Source of the DNA: Changchengzhania lutea
GTDB lineage: Bacteria > Bacteroidota > Bacteroidia > Flavobacteriales > Flavobacteriaceae
Assembly (NCBI RefSeq): GCF_006974145.1
Contig: NZ_CP039456.1
Coordinates: forward strand, 372,001-436,000
DNA: 64,000 bases
Direction: 5' to 3'
Made by a program: the position numbers and the translations under genes
Shown: in pieces, positions 8,195 through 16,310 of the stretch
Position numbering within the stretch: position 1 is the first letter of the stretch
Layout: each line of letters opens with the position of its first letter
The notes under the pieces: generated by a model
The model's database searches: none
Seen by the model: the letters and a program-made list of their open reading frames with translations, nothing else
What the model was told of the DNA's origin: nothing

Positions 8195-8220
8195 AAAAGG
8201 CTCTGAAATCAGAGCCTTTT
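8195..8220. terminator. Bidirectional terminator between the sulfur module and clpS
   Basis: 12-bp stem AAAAGGCTCTGA / TCAGAGCCTTTT with a 2-nt loop, A-rich on one side and T-rich on the other. It can serve the persulfide gene on the plus strand and clpS on the minus strand. Confidence 0.85.
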
Positions 8221-8223
8221 ATT

Positions 8224-8499
8224 TTATACTATTTCTGCGCTTAAGCCAGCTTCGAGAAGCATAGAGCAACGCGGTTTTAAATCATCATACAAGCCTGTTT
8301 TTACCGTGCACTTCCCGTTGTGATGCACAATGATTGAACATTGCTCTGCCTGTTCTGGAGTATGCTCGCAAGCATAAATCAATGTTTCTATAACATAATC
8401 AAATGTATTGACCTCATCATTAAACAGCACTATTTCATTTTGTGTCATGACTTCTTCTTGAAGTAATAACTCTTCGGAAGATTTTTCTTTAGTACTCAT
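8224..8499 (-). CDS. clpS: ClpS, adaptor of the ClpAP protease
   Basis: 91 residues, normal length. After a ~20-residue tail come LFNDEVNTFDYVIETLIYAC, EQAEQCSIIVHHNGKC and the C-terminal LEAGLSAEIV, matching ClpS. It delivers N-degron substrates to ClpA-type unfoldases. Last gene of the minus-strand run, 83 nt after prmA. Confidence 0.93.
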   Translation of the reverse strand: MSTKEKSSEELLLQEEVMTQNEIVLFNDEVNTFDYVIETLIYACEHTPEQAEQCSIIVHHNGKCTVKTGLYDDLKPRCSMLLEAGLSAEIV

Positions 8500-8582
8500 T
8501 ATTTTAGTATTCAGTTTGCAGTCGCAGTATACAGCAACTCTAAACTATTATAAATTTTCAGTGTGTAACACTTAAATTAAAG

Positions 8583-9419
8583 CTAATTTAAAAATTTTAA
8601 GGAAACCCAATTGTTTCTTTCCAATTTTTCTTCAAATTTTAACATATATTTTTCACAGGCCTCTTGAATAACAGGAATGTCCGTATTGTAGAATCCGCTA
8701 AGCAATAGCATGCCCTTTTCATTTAGGCATGTCGCATAGGTTCCTAAATCTTTTAGTAAAATGTTTCTATTGATATTCGCAATAATCACATCGTACTTCT
8801 TCCCGTTCAACAAACTGGCGTCACCTTCTAAAACGGTAATATGACTGCAATTATTTCGTTCTACATTTTCAAGACTGTTTAAATAGCACCAGTTATCAAT
8901 ATCTATAGCATCTAGTGGTTTAGCGCCTTTCATCTCTGCTAGTATCGCCAGAACACCTGTACCGCATCCCATATCCAAAACCGATTTATCCTTTAAATCA
9001 CTATTTAAAATATGCTGAATCATCATATGAGTGGTTTCGTGATGCCCCGTACCAAAGCTCATCTTGGGTTCAATAATGATATCATATTCGGTATCGAACT
9101 TCTCATGAAAAGGCGCACGAACTGCGCATGCATTATCAACCACGATTGGATTAAAATTCTTTTCCCACTCGGCGTTCCAATTGACTTGTTCAATATCTTT
9201 GAAGCTGTAGGTAATGACAAATTCATTTGAAGTCAAAATTTGAATATCGTTTAAAATACCCTCACGCCACTCCTCTTTTTGAATGTATGCCGATACGCCA
9301 TTTTCTGTTTCTACGAAACTTTCAAAACCTGCATAGCCTAGTTCTGCAATTAGAATTTCAACGCCTGGTTGCAGAGGTTTTACTTGAAATTCGTAACCTA
9401 TATATATGGTATTTGACAT
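8583..9419 (-). CDS. prmA: Ribosomal protein L11 methyltransferase
   Basis: 278 residues. The SAM-binding motif VLDMGCGTGVLAILAEMKGA sits near residue 150 and the substrate motif IIANINRNILL near 215, both typical of PrmA, which trimethylates ribosomal protein L11. The ~110-residue N-terminal domain corresponds to the L11-binding domain. Separated from tpiA upstream by a 180-nt gap filled with a hairpin repeat. Confidence 0.93.
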   Translation of the reverse strand: MSNTIYIGYEFQVKPLQPGVEILIAELGYAGFESFVETENGVSAYIQKEEWREGILNDIQILTSNEFVITYSFKDIEQVNWNAEWEKNFNPIVVDNACAVRAPFHEKFDTEYDIIIEPKMSFGTGHHETTHMMIQHILNSDLKDKSVLDMGCGTGVLAILAEMKGAKPLDAIDIDNWCYLNSLENVERNNCSHITVLEGDASLLNGKKYDVIIANINRNILLKDLGTYATCLNEKGMLLLSGFYNTDIPVIQEACEKYMLKFEEKLERNNWVSLKFLN

Positions 9420-9462
9420 ATTTTTAATTGATATTAATCATTAGAAAGCACCTTATCCTTCA

Positions 9463-9582
9463 CTTTCGGTTTAGCTCCGCGTTAGGGATTGAGGTATTGT
9501 TGAAGCTCCTTGCCCGACAGAAATCGGGCAAGAGCGACTACCGAAAGCGCGACCCCGATTTTTCTTCGGGGTAACGCCAAAA
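9463..9582. repeat. Dispersed hairpin repeat (copy 1)
   Basis: Fills the prmA-tpiA gap. Holds two hairpins: CTTGCCCGA / TCGGGCAAG (9509-9532) and ACCCCGA / TCGGGGT (9552-9572), plus the strings CGCGTTAGGGATTGAG and CGAAAGCGCGACCCC...GGGGTAACGCC. A diverged relative in the other orientation lies at 23109-23203 (GGGCGTTACCC...GGGTCGCGCTTTC...GCTAACGC). GC-rich compared with its surroundings. Confidence 0.6.
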
Positions 9583-9602
9583 TTATTTTAAGAGACTATG
9601 TT

Positions 9603-10352
9603 TTAAAACGCGTTTACTATGTCGAAAAAATCGTCGGCATTAAGTGCTGCACCACCAATAAGACCCCCATCTACATCTGGTTTAGAAAAAATCTCTTTGG
9701 CATTATTTGGTTTAACGCTGCCTCCATATAAAATAGATACGCTGTTTGCGACATCGTCACCATATTGGTTTGCCAAGGTTTTTCTAATAAACGCATGCAT
9801 GTCTTGCGCTTGCTCTGGACTTGCTGTTTCGCCGGTACCAATCGCCCAAACCGGTTCGTAGGCCAATACGATATTTTTAAACGCTGCGGCATCTAAATGA
9901 AATAAAGCTTTTTTAATTTGGCTTTCTACTACGGCCTCGTGATTATTAGATTTTCTATCGGCCAATTCTTCTCCAAAACAAAAAATGATACGCATATCAT
10001 TGGCTAATGCTGCATCTACTTTCTTAGCTAGCAACTCATCGGTTTCATTAAAATAAGCACGGCGTTCGCTATGACCTAAAATAACGGTTTCAATACCGAT
10101 ACTTTTCAACATCTTTGCGCTAATTTCTCCTGTGTAAGCACCGTTTTCTGCAAAGTGCATGTTTTGTGCAATAACCTCTACAGCGTAGGTTTTAAAAGCT
10201 TCAAACACTTGGTATAGGTTTGTAAATGTTGGCGCCACCATAACCTCGGCCGTTGACGTTTGCTTCTTCGCTTTCAACGCATCGATTAATAATTGGGTTT
10301 CTGGAAGATCGTTATTCATTTTCCAATTTCCTGCAACAATTTGTTTTCTCAT
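9603..10352 (-). CDS. tpiA: Triosephosphate isomerase
   Basis: 249 residues, full length. N-terminal GNWKMN, catalytic His in LGHSERR, catalytic Glu in LAYEPVWAIGTG and the phosphate loop ILYGGSVKP / GLIGGAAL. Interconverts dihydroxyacetone phosphate and glyceraldehyde 3-phosphate in glycolysis. Follows the TlpA-like gene by 28 nt. Confidence 0.97.
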   Translation of the reverse strand: MRKQIVAGNWKMNNDLPETQLLIDALKAKKQTSTAEVMVAPTFTNLYQVFEAFKTYAVEVIAQNMHFAENGAYTGEISAKMLKSIGIETVILGHSERRAYFNETDELLAKKVDAALANDMRIIFCFGEELADRKSNNHEAVVESQIKKALFHLDAAAFKNIVLAYEPVWAIGTGETASPEQAQDMHAFIRKTLANQYGDDVANSVSILYGGSVKPNNAKEIFSKPDVDGGLIGGAALNADDFFDIVNAF

Positions 10353-10380
10353 AATCCTGTGTAACCTCGTAGAATTTAAA

Positions 10381-10899
10381 TTATTCTAGTAAGGAGTTAT
10401 TTTTTAAATTAGTATTTATATTTTCTATTAATTCTTTATCATCGGCCTTTACAGCATCAAATAAACTAATGTGTCCTTCTTTGTCTATAACCATGTACCT
10501 TGGTATCCAGTCTAAATCCACAAATTCTGCAAAGGGACCATCCCACCCCGATTTCATGAAATAGTGCTGACCTTTAATATCGTATTTCTTTATACCTTTT
10601 TGCCAAGCTTCAACACTTCTATCTAAAGATAAAAATAAATACGTTGCCTCTTTATATTGGTTTTGTAAGCTTTTTACTTTTGGTAAATTTTTTATACAAT
10701 CACCACACCACGATGCCCAAATATCGATAACTAAAGTTTTGCCATTGTGAGTTTCTAGAATATTCTTAAAAATGATTTCAGTTCCTTCTAAATTCAGAAA
10801 AGGATCATTTAAGGCGGCTTCTGAAAACTGAACAGGATTCTCTTTTTTACAGCCTAATAACACCGTTAACGTTACTATTAAAAAAACTAATTTCTTCAT
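10381..10899 (-). CDS. TlpA-like thioredoxin-fold lipoprotein
   Basis: 172 residues. Lipoprotein signal with lipobox LLGC (Cys ~17), then a thioredoxin/AhpC-TSA fold with the redox motif WASWCGDC near residue 63 and a cis-Pro (WIPRYMVIDKEG). Members of this group reduce or shuffle thiols in the periplasm. In Bacteroidota such genes are often next to tpiA and the DoxX/MauE-like protein, as here. Physiological partner unknown. Confidence 0.88.
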   Translation of the reverse strand: MKKLVFLIVTLTVLLGCKKENPVQFSEAALNDPFLNLEGTEIIFKNILETHNGKTLVIDIWASWCGDCIKNLPKVKSLQNQYKEATYLFLSLDRSVEAWQKGIKKYDIKGQHYFMKSGWDGPFAEFVDLDWIPRYMVIDKEGHISLFDAVKADDKELIENINTNLKNNSLLE

Positions 10900-10944
10900 A
10901 TTTTAAAAATCCTGTTATCTCTTTTTATTTTTCAGAAAAGCCCA

Positions 10945-12021
10945 CTATTCAAGTTTAACTTTAGGGTCTAACCATACGTATATAATGTCTACAAAAATAT
11001 TGATAATTATGAACAATAGTGCAATAATAAGCACCGAACCCATAATGACTGGCAAATCTAATGTATTTAGCGCGTTTACAATTTCTTTTCCCAAACCATT
11101 CCATCCAAAAATATACTCTACAAAAACGGCACCTGCTAACATGGATGCAAACCAACCTGATATGGCAGTTACTACAGGATTAAGGGCGTTTTTAACAGCA
11201 TGTCTTTTAATAATTTGAAACTCGTTAAGGCCTTTGGCTCGCGCTGTACGAATATAATCTTGATTAAAAACTTCTAAAAGCGAATTTCGCATTAATTGGA
11301 TCACTACAGCCAATGGCCGGATGCCTAAGACTATAGCAGGGAGTATTAGGTTCTTCCATTTAATATTCATGGTGTTGCCAAAATCATCCAACTCATATAA
11401 ACTGCCCGTCATTTCCAAATGCGTGTATTCATGTAGAACATACCCAAAAAACCAAGCGAAAAGAATGGCGCTGAAAAACGATGGAATACTCATCCCGAAA
11501 GTACTGAATATTTGAATGAACTTATCTATCCACCGGTCTTTATACAAGGCTGAAATAACACCAAGAACAATTCCTAAAACTATAGCAATTACAATGGCTG
11601 TTACAGCTAAAACAAAGGTATTGGGTAAAGTTTCGCCCAATACCTGACTCACCTTTTTCCCTTGTTTTGTAAAAGATTCCCGTAAATAAGGGAATTTCAA
11701 AACTAGGGTAGTTTGACCTATTGAAAATAAGCTTGTTGCGGCGTATTTATTAGGACGCAGAAAGGTATAGTCTTCACTTTTTTTTGAATGCAATGATATA
11801 GGCGATAAATCATTTAAATAATAGAAATACTGGGTGCTGATGGGTTTGTCAAATCCGTACTTTTGTTTGACTGCGGCCAATTGCCCACTATCTTCATTTT
11901 GACCTAACATCATTTGAGCTGGATCACCTGGAAGTACGTTAAACAAAAAGAATATGACCGTGACCACTCCAAATAAGGTGAGTAGCGCATAGGTTATTTT
12001 ATTTATTAGATAACTAATCAA
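10945..12021 (-). CDS. ABC transporter permease, DppB/OppB type
   Basis: 358 residues, six membrane helices. N-terminal FLFNVLPGDPAQMMLGQN is the DppB-type signature; the EAA-like cytoplasmic loop RTARAKGLNEFQIIKRHAVKNALNPVV lies around residue 250-280. Peptide importers of this type need a second permease, ATPases and a binding protein; none is in the window, so this permease is an orphan here. An insertion between helix 1 and helix 2 (about residues 50-120) is longer than in classical DppB. Confidence 0.88.
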   Translation of the reverse strand: MISYLINKITYALLTLFGVVTVIFFLFNVLPGDPAQMMLGQNEDSGQLAAVKQKYGFDKPISTQYFYYLNDLSPISLHSKKSEDYTFLRPNKYAATSLFSIGQTTLVLKFPYLRESFTKQGKKVSQVLGETLPNTFVLAVTAIVIAIVLGIVLGVISALYKDRWIDKFIQIFSTFGMSIPSFFSAILFAWFFGYVLHEYTHLEMTGSLYELDDFGNTMNIKWKNLILPAIVLGIRPLAVVIQLMRNSLLEVFNQDYIRTARAKGLNEFQIIKRHAVKNALNPVVTAISGWFASMLAGAVFVEYIFGWNGLGKEIVNALNTLDLPVIMGSVLIIALLFIIINIFVDIIYVWLDPKVKLE

Positions 12022-12080
12022 ATAGTTTATTTGTTGGTGTGTTTATTTGTTTAACTGGAAACTGTGACTGCTACTGAAAA

Positions 12081-13175
12081 CTATAAGTCCAAATCATCTA
12101 TATCGTTCCAGTGCTCTTTTTGTTCTATGGTGCCCTTGCCCAATTCTAGAATACCAGGATTTGAACGCACTACGGTTTTTAACGCTTTTTCATCACATAG
12201 ATACCATTCAAAATCAATATTATAAGCAGCATTTATACGCTGTTTAGTGACTTCGCCAGATGCCGTTAGACCAATGATTTTATATCCTTTTTTCTTAGCT
12301 TCTTTCTGTAATGCATTTAGTTTTAAAGCCCCCTCTTTTTCAATTTTCTCTAAACTATAAGACACCACGATAATCAGGTTTTCCTCAGCTAAAAATTGAT
12401 CTGTCAGATTTTCATCTTCAGTTTCTATAGAAAAATCAACAATGGATGGCTGGTAGCCTTCTTTAATTACTTTAGTATCTACACTTATAAAATCACCTTC
12501 TACCGAAGGATATGGGCCATTATTGGTAATTGTTTTTTCTTCACCATTCACGTTAAATTTCCAATAATATTCTATTTCTGGTTTTGGAGCATCTTCTGGA
12601 ACCGTCATACCTTCATTAATATTAGCGCCTATTTTATAAGCTCTAAAATCCACCGCTGGCAAATGCATTAACACATAATACCCAAACCATAAACTGAAAA
12701 CAAATCCTAAAAGTGCGATAATTGTAGTTATCAATCTGTTGAAATAAGGCTTGACGTAACGGCTCCCAATTACTAATATTAAAATCAATACAAGTAAGAT
12801 AACGTCTTTAGTAAAACTTTCCCAAGGGGTTAATTTTAGCGCATCTCCAAAGCATCCGCAATCTTTAACCTTGTCAAAATATGCTGAATAAAAGGTTAAA
12901 AACGTAAATAATACAATCATGACCAACAAGCTCCAAATTGTAAATTTTGGTCTATAGCCAATGATAAGGAATATGCCTAGTACAACTTCAAAAACCACTA
13001 ACATGACGGCTATCATCAACGCGTATGGCTCTAGGAACGGTAGATTTAAAACATCTGCACTAAAGTATTCCTGAAGTTTATAAGAAAAACCAAGGGGGTC
13101 GTTCAATTTTATTAATCCGGAAATGATAAATAAAACTCCAACTAACAGTCTTGATATATGAACTAAATATTTCAT
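12081..13175 (-). CDS. DoxX/MauE-like membrane protein with C-terminal thioredoxin-like domain (BT_3928 type)
   Basis: 364 residues. N-terminal four-helix DoxX/MauE part (RLLVGVLFIISGLIKLNDPLGF, then DCGCFGDALKLTPWESF near residue 110), followed by ~200 residues with a thioredoxin-like fold but no CxxC. The ATG lies directly after the stop codon of the DUF1599 gene, so translation should be coupled. MauE-like proteins supply reducing power for periplasmic maturation; the nearby TlpA-like protein fits such a pairing, but this is inference. Confidence 0.85.
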   Translation of the reverse strand: MKYLVHISRLLVGVLFIISGLIKLNDPLGFSYKLQEYFSADVLNLPFLEPYALMIAVMLVVFEVVLGIFLIIGYRPKFTIWSLLVMIVLFTFLTFYSAYFDKVKDCGCFGDALKLTPWESFTKDVILLVLILILVIGSRYVKPYFNRLITTIIALLGFVFSLWFGYYVLMHLPAVDFRAYKIGANINEGMTVPEDAPKPEIEYYWKFNVNGEEKTITNNGPYPSVEGDFISVDTKVIKEGYQPSIVDFSIETEDENLTDQFLAEENLIIVVSYSLEKIEKEGALKLNALQKEAKKKGYKIIGLTASGEVTKQRINAAYNIDFEWYLCDEKALKTVVRSNPGILELGKGTIEQKEHWNDIDDLDL

Positions 13176-13715
13176 TTATGCTTCATTTAAGTGAATCAAT
13201 GCAAATACAGCGTAATTAATCATATCCTGATAATTGGCTTCGATGCCTTCGCTCACTATGGTTTTGCCTTTATTATTTTCTATTGTTTTTACCCTTAGTA
13301 ACTTTTGCAATATTAAATCGGTTAAACTACTCACTCTCATATCACGCCATGCCTCACCATAATCATGGTTTTTATCTTCCATAAGGCTTTTTGTAATGGC
13401 GGCTTTTTCGGTATATAATTCAATAGCCTCTTCCGTGGACAAATCGGGTTGTTCTACAACACCTTTATCCAATTGTATGAGTGCCATAATGCAATAGTTT
13501 ATAATGCCTATAAATTCACTGCGTTGGCCTTCATCTACCTTTCTTACCTCATTTTGCTGAAGCCCACGAATACGTTGCGCCTTAATAAAAATTTGATCTG
13601 TAAGTGATGGTAATCTCAATATTCTCCACGCACTTCCATAGTCTGACATTTTATCGCTAAATAAACGTTTACAGGTGTCTATAACGGCGTCGTATTGTTT
13701 TGAAGTATTTTGCAT
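13176..13715 (-). CDS. DUF1599 domain protein
   Basis: 179 residues from the ATG at 13715; a 17-residue upstream extension is possible but homologues begin near MQNTSKQYD. The protein is a clear internal duplication: KNHDYGEAWRDMRVSSLTDLILQKLLR in the second half mirrors DKMSDYGSAWRILRLPSLTDQIFIKAQR in the first. Function unknown; recurrent neighbour of folP in Bacteroidota. Divergent from folP with about 105 nt between the starts. Confidence 0.85.
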   Translation of the reverse strand: MQNTSKQYDAVIDTCKRLFSDKMSDYGSAWRILRLPSLTDQIFIKAQRIRGLQQNEVRKVDEGQRSEFIGIINYCIMALIQLDKGVVEQPDLSTEEAIELYTEKAAITKSLMEDKNHDYGEAWRDMRVSSLTDLILQKLLRVKTIENNKGKTIVSEGIEANYQDMINYAVFALIHLNEA

Positions 13716-13820
13716 AAATAATATTGAATTTTGCGTAAATTTCGCATAAATTAATTTAAAGTTCAAAGTTTAAGGTTTAAAGTTTTAAACTTAATGCAAA
13801 CACCCATTAAAACTGTATGA

Positions 13821-14645
13821 ATGACCATAAATTGTAAAGGCCAGCTTATTGATTTATCTACACCAAAAGTCATGGGTATTTTGAATATTACTCCAGACTC
13901 TTTTTATGACGGAGGTGTGCATAATAATGAAAAAAGCATATTAACACATACTGAAAAGATGTTAAATGAGGGTGCGACCTTTATTGATGTAGGTGCTTAT
14001 AGTTCAAAACCTCATGCAGATCAAGTTACTGAAGGTGAAGAATTGAAACGGATTCTCCCCATGGTGGATTCAATTTTAAGAGAATTCCCAGATGCCTTGC
14101 TCTCCATAGACACTTTTAGAAGCAAGGTAGCTGCACAATGTGTTGAGGCGGGCGCTGCTTTAATTAATGATATTTCTGCTGGAAAACTGGACAGCAATAT
14201 GCTACCTACAATCGCCAATTTAAGAGTGCCATATATTATGATGCACATGAAAGGCACTCCGCAAACCATGCAGCAACATACACAGTATGATGATTTGTTA
14301 AAAGATGTTTTATTCTATTTTTCTGAACGGATAACTGCGGCCAGATCCTTAGGAGTTATAGATCTAATTGTAGACCCTGGCTTTGGCTTTGCTAAAACTT
14401 TAGAGCAAAATTATAAACTATTGAATAATGCTGAACTTTTAAAAATTTTAGATAAACCATTACTTGTTGGCATTTCAAGAAAATCGATGATTTATAAAAC
14501 GCTTGAATCATCGGCACAAGAAGCCCTTAATGGCACTACCGTGCTGAATACTGTGGCTTTACAAAAAGGTGTTTCTATTTTACGTGTGCATGATGTTAAG
14601 GAAGCTGTAGAATGTATTAAATTGACTGGATTGTTAGATTGTTAG
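13821..14645 (+). CDS. folP: Dihydropteroate synthase
   Basis: 274 residues. Pterin-site motifs MGILNITPDSFYDGG, LSIDTFRSKVA, LINDISAG, MMHMKGTPQTMQ, VDPGFGFAKT and GISRKSMI are all present in order. Joins 6-hydroxymethyl-dihydropterin pyrophosphate and p-aminobenzoate in folate synthesis. The last codons and the stop lie inside a tandem array of the octamer GATTGTTA (14629-14661), which sets the C-terminus (LLDC). Confidence 0.96.
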   Translation: MTINCKGQLIDLSTPKVMGILNITPDSFYDGGVHNNEKSILTHTEKMLNEGATFIDVGAYSSKPHADQVTEGEELKRILPMVDSILREFPDALLSIDTFRSKVAAQCVEAGAALINDISAGKLDSNMLPTIANLRVPYIMMHMKGTPQTMQQHTQYDDLLKDVLFYFSERITAARSLGVIDLIVDPGFGFAKTLEQNYKLLNNAELLKILDKPLLVGISRKSMIYKTLESSAQEALNGTTVLNTVALQKGVSILRVHDVKEAVECIKLTGLLDC

Positions 14646-14661
14646 ATTGTTAGATTGTTAG
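14629..14661. repeat. Tandem octamer repeat (GATTGTTA x4) across the folP stop
   Basis: Four full copies plus one base. Eight is not a multiple of three, so gain or loss of a unit would change the C-terminal residues of FolP. Confidence 0.9.
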
Positions 14662-14666
14662 AAATT

Positions 14667-15347
14667 ATGAAAAAGCTAGTTTTCTTAATTATTTTATCTG
14701 TTTTATTATCCTGCGGAAAGGAAAAAATAATTCATTTGCCTGAAATAAGTCATTCTAAAATTACAGATATCCCAGATGTTTCTGCTGCTTATTTGTTTTA
14801 CGACGAAGCCCAAAAAGATAGTGTTGAATTAAATAGAAAAAACCTGATTAGCACAACAAATTGGTTGGTAAATGTTGATAAACGCTTGTCGCTAAAACAA
14901 GTTATTCCGCAAATAAAATTTTTACAGGATAAGAAAAACAATTCAAGCCATAAAAAAGAAAATACTAAAAACTATTTTACATGCAATGATACGAGCAGGA
15001 AGAATTTGGGGTTCATAGAATTTACCGATGTGGTTTATCATAAGGAATCTTCTAATGCACTTTTTAAGAATCGTCATGAAGAAATAGATTCAAAATTAGA
15101 GATAGGTATTAATTTTTATTCAAACGAAAAGATTCACATTATTAATGCATCGTCAGAGCCTTTTATAATTGAAACGGACTTCAAGGATTTGATTTCAGAA
15201 TTAAAAAAAATGGATAGGCCGAATTCAAAGGCTTATTTAAACTTCAACGCATCTTTAAAATTTCAAAAATACATCCATTATAAATCTAGTATTTTGAATA
15301 CGGCATTTAATCATTTAGAGATTTCAAATCATGAATTCATTTATTAA
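14667..15347 (+). CDS. Lipoprotein of unknown function
   Basis: 226 residues from the ATG at 14667 (right after the octamer repeat). Signal peptide with lipobox LLSC (Cys ~16). The mature part is charged, Lys/Asn/Ser-rich, without recognisable domain or conserved catalytic motif. Lies between folP and cdaA in the same direction, 35 nt before cdaA; any functional tie is unproven. Confidence 0.65.
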   Translation: MKKLVFLIILSVLLSCGKEKIIHLPEISHSKITDIPDVSAAYLFYDEAQKDSVELNRKNLISTTNWLVNVDKRLSLKQVIPQIKFLQDKKNNSSHKKENTKNYFTCNDTSRKNLGFIEFTDVVYHKESSNALFKNRHEEIDSKLEIGINFYSNEKIHIINASSEPFIIETDFKDLISELKKMDRPNSKAYLNFNASLKFQKYIHYKSSILNTAFNHLEISNHEFIY

Positions 15348-15382
15348 CCTTATTTTATTAAATTTACCAAAACCCACCGCCA

Positions 15383-16168
15383 TTGGAAATCTTTAACGAC
15401 CTCTTAAAATTTAGTGTAGTAGACATTATAGATGTTTTTCTGGTAGCCCTTCTACTCTATTATATTTATAAACTGGTTAAGGGTACGGTAGCCATCAACA
15501 TCTTTATTGGAATAATCATTATTTATTTAGTCTGGAAGCTCACAGAGTTTCTTAACATGGAATTGCTTACTGGTATTTTTGGTGGTTTTATGAAAGTGGG
15601 AATCATTGCACTAATCGTAGTATTTCAACCTGAAATTCGAAAATTTTTACTCATGGTCGGGTCTACTAATTTTAATAGACGACGAAAATTCCTATCACAG
15701 CTCAGTTTTTTAAAAACGGAAAACAGTGATGAAACCGATGTTGCCGCTATAATATCAGCAGCCAATAAAATGTCGGCATCCAGAACGGGAGCGCTCATGG
15801 TTTTCGAGCGTAACAATAATCTGGATTTTCTGTGTGCATCTGGCGATGCTATGAACATCACCGTATCGCAACCTATTATTGAAAGTATTTTTTTCAAGAA
15901 TAGTCCATTACACGACGGGGCAATCATTATAAACAATAACATTGTAAAAGCCACACGCGTTATTTTACCTGTTAATAACGAAACAACAATTCCTAAACGT
16001 TTTGGTTTAAGGCACAGGGCTGCCATTGGCGTGACGGAAAAAACAGATGCTTTGGCACTTGTTGTGAGCGAAGAAACTGGAAATATTTCGTATTTTAAGG
16101 ATGGTGAGTTTATTATGTTTGATGATACTCAAGAATTGGCCATGATTATTAAAGAAGATTTATCTTGA
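15383..16168 (+). CDS. cdaA: Diadenylate cyclase CdaA/DacA type
   Basis: 261 residues with a TTG start. Three N-terminal membrane helices, then the DAC domain: SRTGALMVFERNN, LHDGAIIINNN (the DGA motif, near residue 177) and GLRHRAAIGVTE (the RHR motif, near residue 211). Makes the second messenger c-di-AMP from two ATP at the inner membrane. In Firmicutes cdaA is co-located with cdaR and glmM; here it follows folP, as usual for Bacteroidota. The stop overlaps the start of the DUF3667 remnant (TGATG). Confidence 0.95.
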   Translation: MEIFNDLLKFSVVDIIDVFLVALLLYYIYKLVKGTVAINIFIGIIIIYLVWKLTEFLNMELLTGIFGGFMKVGIIALIVVFQPEIRKFLLMVGSTNFNRRRKFLSQLSFLKTENSDETDVAAIISAANKMSASRTGALMVFERNNNLDFLCASGDAMNITVSQPIIESIFFKNSPLHDGAIIINNNIVKATRVILPVNNETTIPKRFGLRHRAAIGVTEKTDALALVVSEETGNISYFKDGEFIMFDDTQELAMIIKEDLS

Positions 16169-16293
16169 TGTTGTGTAAAAATTGCGAAACACCCCTGACT
16201 ACTGATAGTGATTTTCGCAAATCATGTGGAGTAAAAGTGATTCGGAATAGATTAACCGTTAAAAATCTATTTGAAAACTTTACTGAGGCTTAA
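16168..16293 (+). pseudogene. Truncated DUF3667-type protein (N-terminal zinc ribbon only)
   Basis: 41 codons beginning in the TGATG overlap with cdaA: MLCKNCETPLTTDSD, then CGVKVIRNRLTVKNL. This matches the start of DUF3667 membrane proteins (CxxC...CxxCG, then RLTVKNLW), which are usually ~250-350 residues and have several membrane helices. One zinc ligand (first Cys of the second pair) is missing and a stop ends the frame before any helix, so it is most likely a remnant. The family assignment is from memory of the motif. Confidence 0.55.
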
Positions 16294-16310
16294 AAAGCTG
16301 CGATTAATAT

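Noticed and set aside
13716-13766. Longer start for the DUF1599 gene
   Set aside because: The extra 17 residues are not part of the repeated domain and no promoter supports them.
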